DNA of 6,255 nt from positions 1 to 6,255 of the forward strand of contig JANPBQ010000214.1 in the NCBI GenBank assembly GCA_031430555.1, read 5' to 3'. This stretch comes from UKL13-2 sp031430555. Lineage in GTDB: Bacteria > Pseudomonadota > Gammaproteobacteria > Burkholderiales > Usitatibacteraceae. Shown piece after piece: positions 5,821 to 6,255 of this stretch. A program made the translations under genes and the position numbers. Each line of letters begins with the position of its first letter. The stretch's first letter is position 1. The notes below the pieces were generated by a model that did no database searches, was not told the DNA's origin, and saw only the letters and a program-made list of their open reading frames with translations.

Positions 5821-6024
5821 ATGCACTCTGCCGCTACACTCTCATTGGCACCGGCGCTCGCATGTTCACTTCTAATCGGTCGTCGAAGCCTCGCAAGCTC
5901 GTGGCCTCTCGTTGCGGTCATTTGCTGGATCGTTGGCGTGTTTGCGATCTTTTATCAGTACGACATCGCGGAGTCACTTTATGGCATTGACTTTATTGGC
6001 GGCCCGTATGTTTCACCGTTCTAG
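5821..6024 (+). CDS. Membrane-protein fragment of a third cassette, probably lacking its 5' end
   Basis: The first standard start is ATG 5821, giving 67 residues (MHSAATLSLAPALA...GGPYVSPF). The same frame is open back to 5683, directly after the TAA of the preceding gene, and those 46 extra codons encode plausible membrane protein: WPSFAILFLFALELGLVSFF (5716-5775), then GARKIVGPAFFL running into the annotated part. The full open stretch would hold three transmembrane segments, the last being WPLVAVICWIVGVFAIF. There is no ATG, GTG or TTG between 5683 and 5821, so the gene appears to have lost its start when the second attC was truncated; initiation at CTG 5713 or ATT 5695 cannot be excluded. 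The stop lies 15 bases before attC 3, consistent with a cassette gene. I do not recognise the family. Confidence 0.5.
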   Translation: MHSAATLSLAPALACSLLIGRRSLASSWPLVAVICWIVGVFAIFYQYDIAESLYGIDFIGGPYVSPF

Positions 6025-6039
6025 CAGCGCCATTCAGAC

Positions 6040-6118
6040 AGCTAACACGTCGCTCAATGTCGCTCCCTTCGGTCGCTGGACGCCGCAAAAGCGCGGCGCC
6101 CTTTAGCTCGGACTACTA
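6040..6118 (+). other. attC-like site 3 with degenerate right core
   Basis: AGCTAAC (6040-6046) begins a stretch that aligns along its length with attC 1, including the shared CGCAAAAGCGCG centre. The central stem is CGCCGC (6081-6086) with GCGGCG (6093-6098). The L'-like part is CCCTTTAGCTCGGAC (6099-6113), but where GTTRRRY is expected there is TACTACA. TTTAGCT at 6102-6108 is the reverse complement of R'' except for one base and could be a mutated core. Downstream (6119-6255) I see no supportable gene, RNA or repeat. Confidence 0.7.
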
Positions 6119-6255
6119 CAAGGGCTTCCCACAAAGTCAAGAAAATAGAATCCCGTCGCGGTGTTTACCGCTGCTCGTGACACACGAATTTTCCTACTGT
6201 GTCGCCTACCAACGTCTTGCCACAAACCACGATCGTTCAAACATCAAGCAAGGAT

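Noticed and set aside
5715..5990. Alternative 91-codon frame over the third cassette
   Set aside because: The overlapping frame ending at 6024 gives coherent hydrophobic membrane segments and stops just before attC 3, whereas this one gives a cysteine/arginine-rich shadow product.

Overview
The window suggests a fairly GC-rich Gram-negative proteobacterium, most likely beta- or gammaproteobacterial. Four things point there: an RsuA-type pseudouridine synthase very close to the enterobacterial pattern, a periplasmic peptide/nickel-type binding protein with a Sec signal peptide, a persulfide dioxygenase-rhodanese fusion, and integron-type attC sites. No species can be named from the sequence alone.

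Layout, left to right. (1) Positions 2-97 are the last 31 codons of an ISL3-family transposase, followed by a candidate right inverted repeat near 111-135. (2) A 31-bp inverted repeat (242-323) of REP/MITE type closes the next operon and supplies the stop codon of its last gene. (3) A minus-strand operon is read from 2787 down to 319: an MBL-fold persulfide dioxygenase fused to a rhodanese domain, a class I SAM methyltransferase, and rsuA. (4) A 148-bp divergent intergenic region (2788-2935) holds a strong Shine-Dalgarno for the dioxygenase, a 14-bp tandem repeat and a widely spaced dyad. (5) On the plus strand lies a solitary SBP_bac_5 ABC-transporter binding protein (2936-4531) with no permease or ATPase beside it. 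(6) A roughly 270-bp non-coding stretch (4532-4798) contains an imperfect direct repeat.

(7) From about 4799 to 6118 the sequence changes character and reads as a small integron gene-cassette array with no integrase in the window. It contains a 181-aa protein with a PD-(D/E)XK-like core, a well-formed attC site (5339-5420), an 83-aa membrane protein, only the left half of a second attC site (5677-5694), a membrane-protein fragment lacking a normal start, and a third attC-like site (6040-6118) whose right core is degenerate. The last 137 bases hold no supportable gene.

The chromosomal genes look like housekeeping, sulfur metabolism and nutrient uptake. The cassette array is the accessory part and contains the unrecognised genes. 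The half attC site fused to a start-less reading frame, and the nuclease-like protein with Ala where the motif lysine is expected, are the most unusual points.
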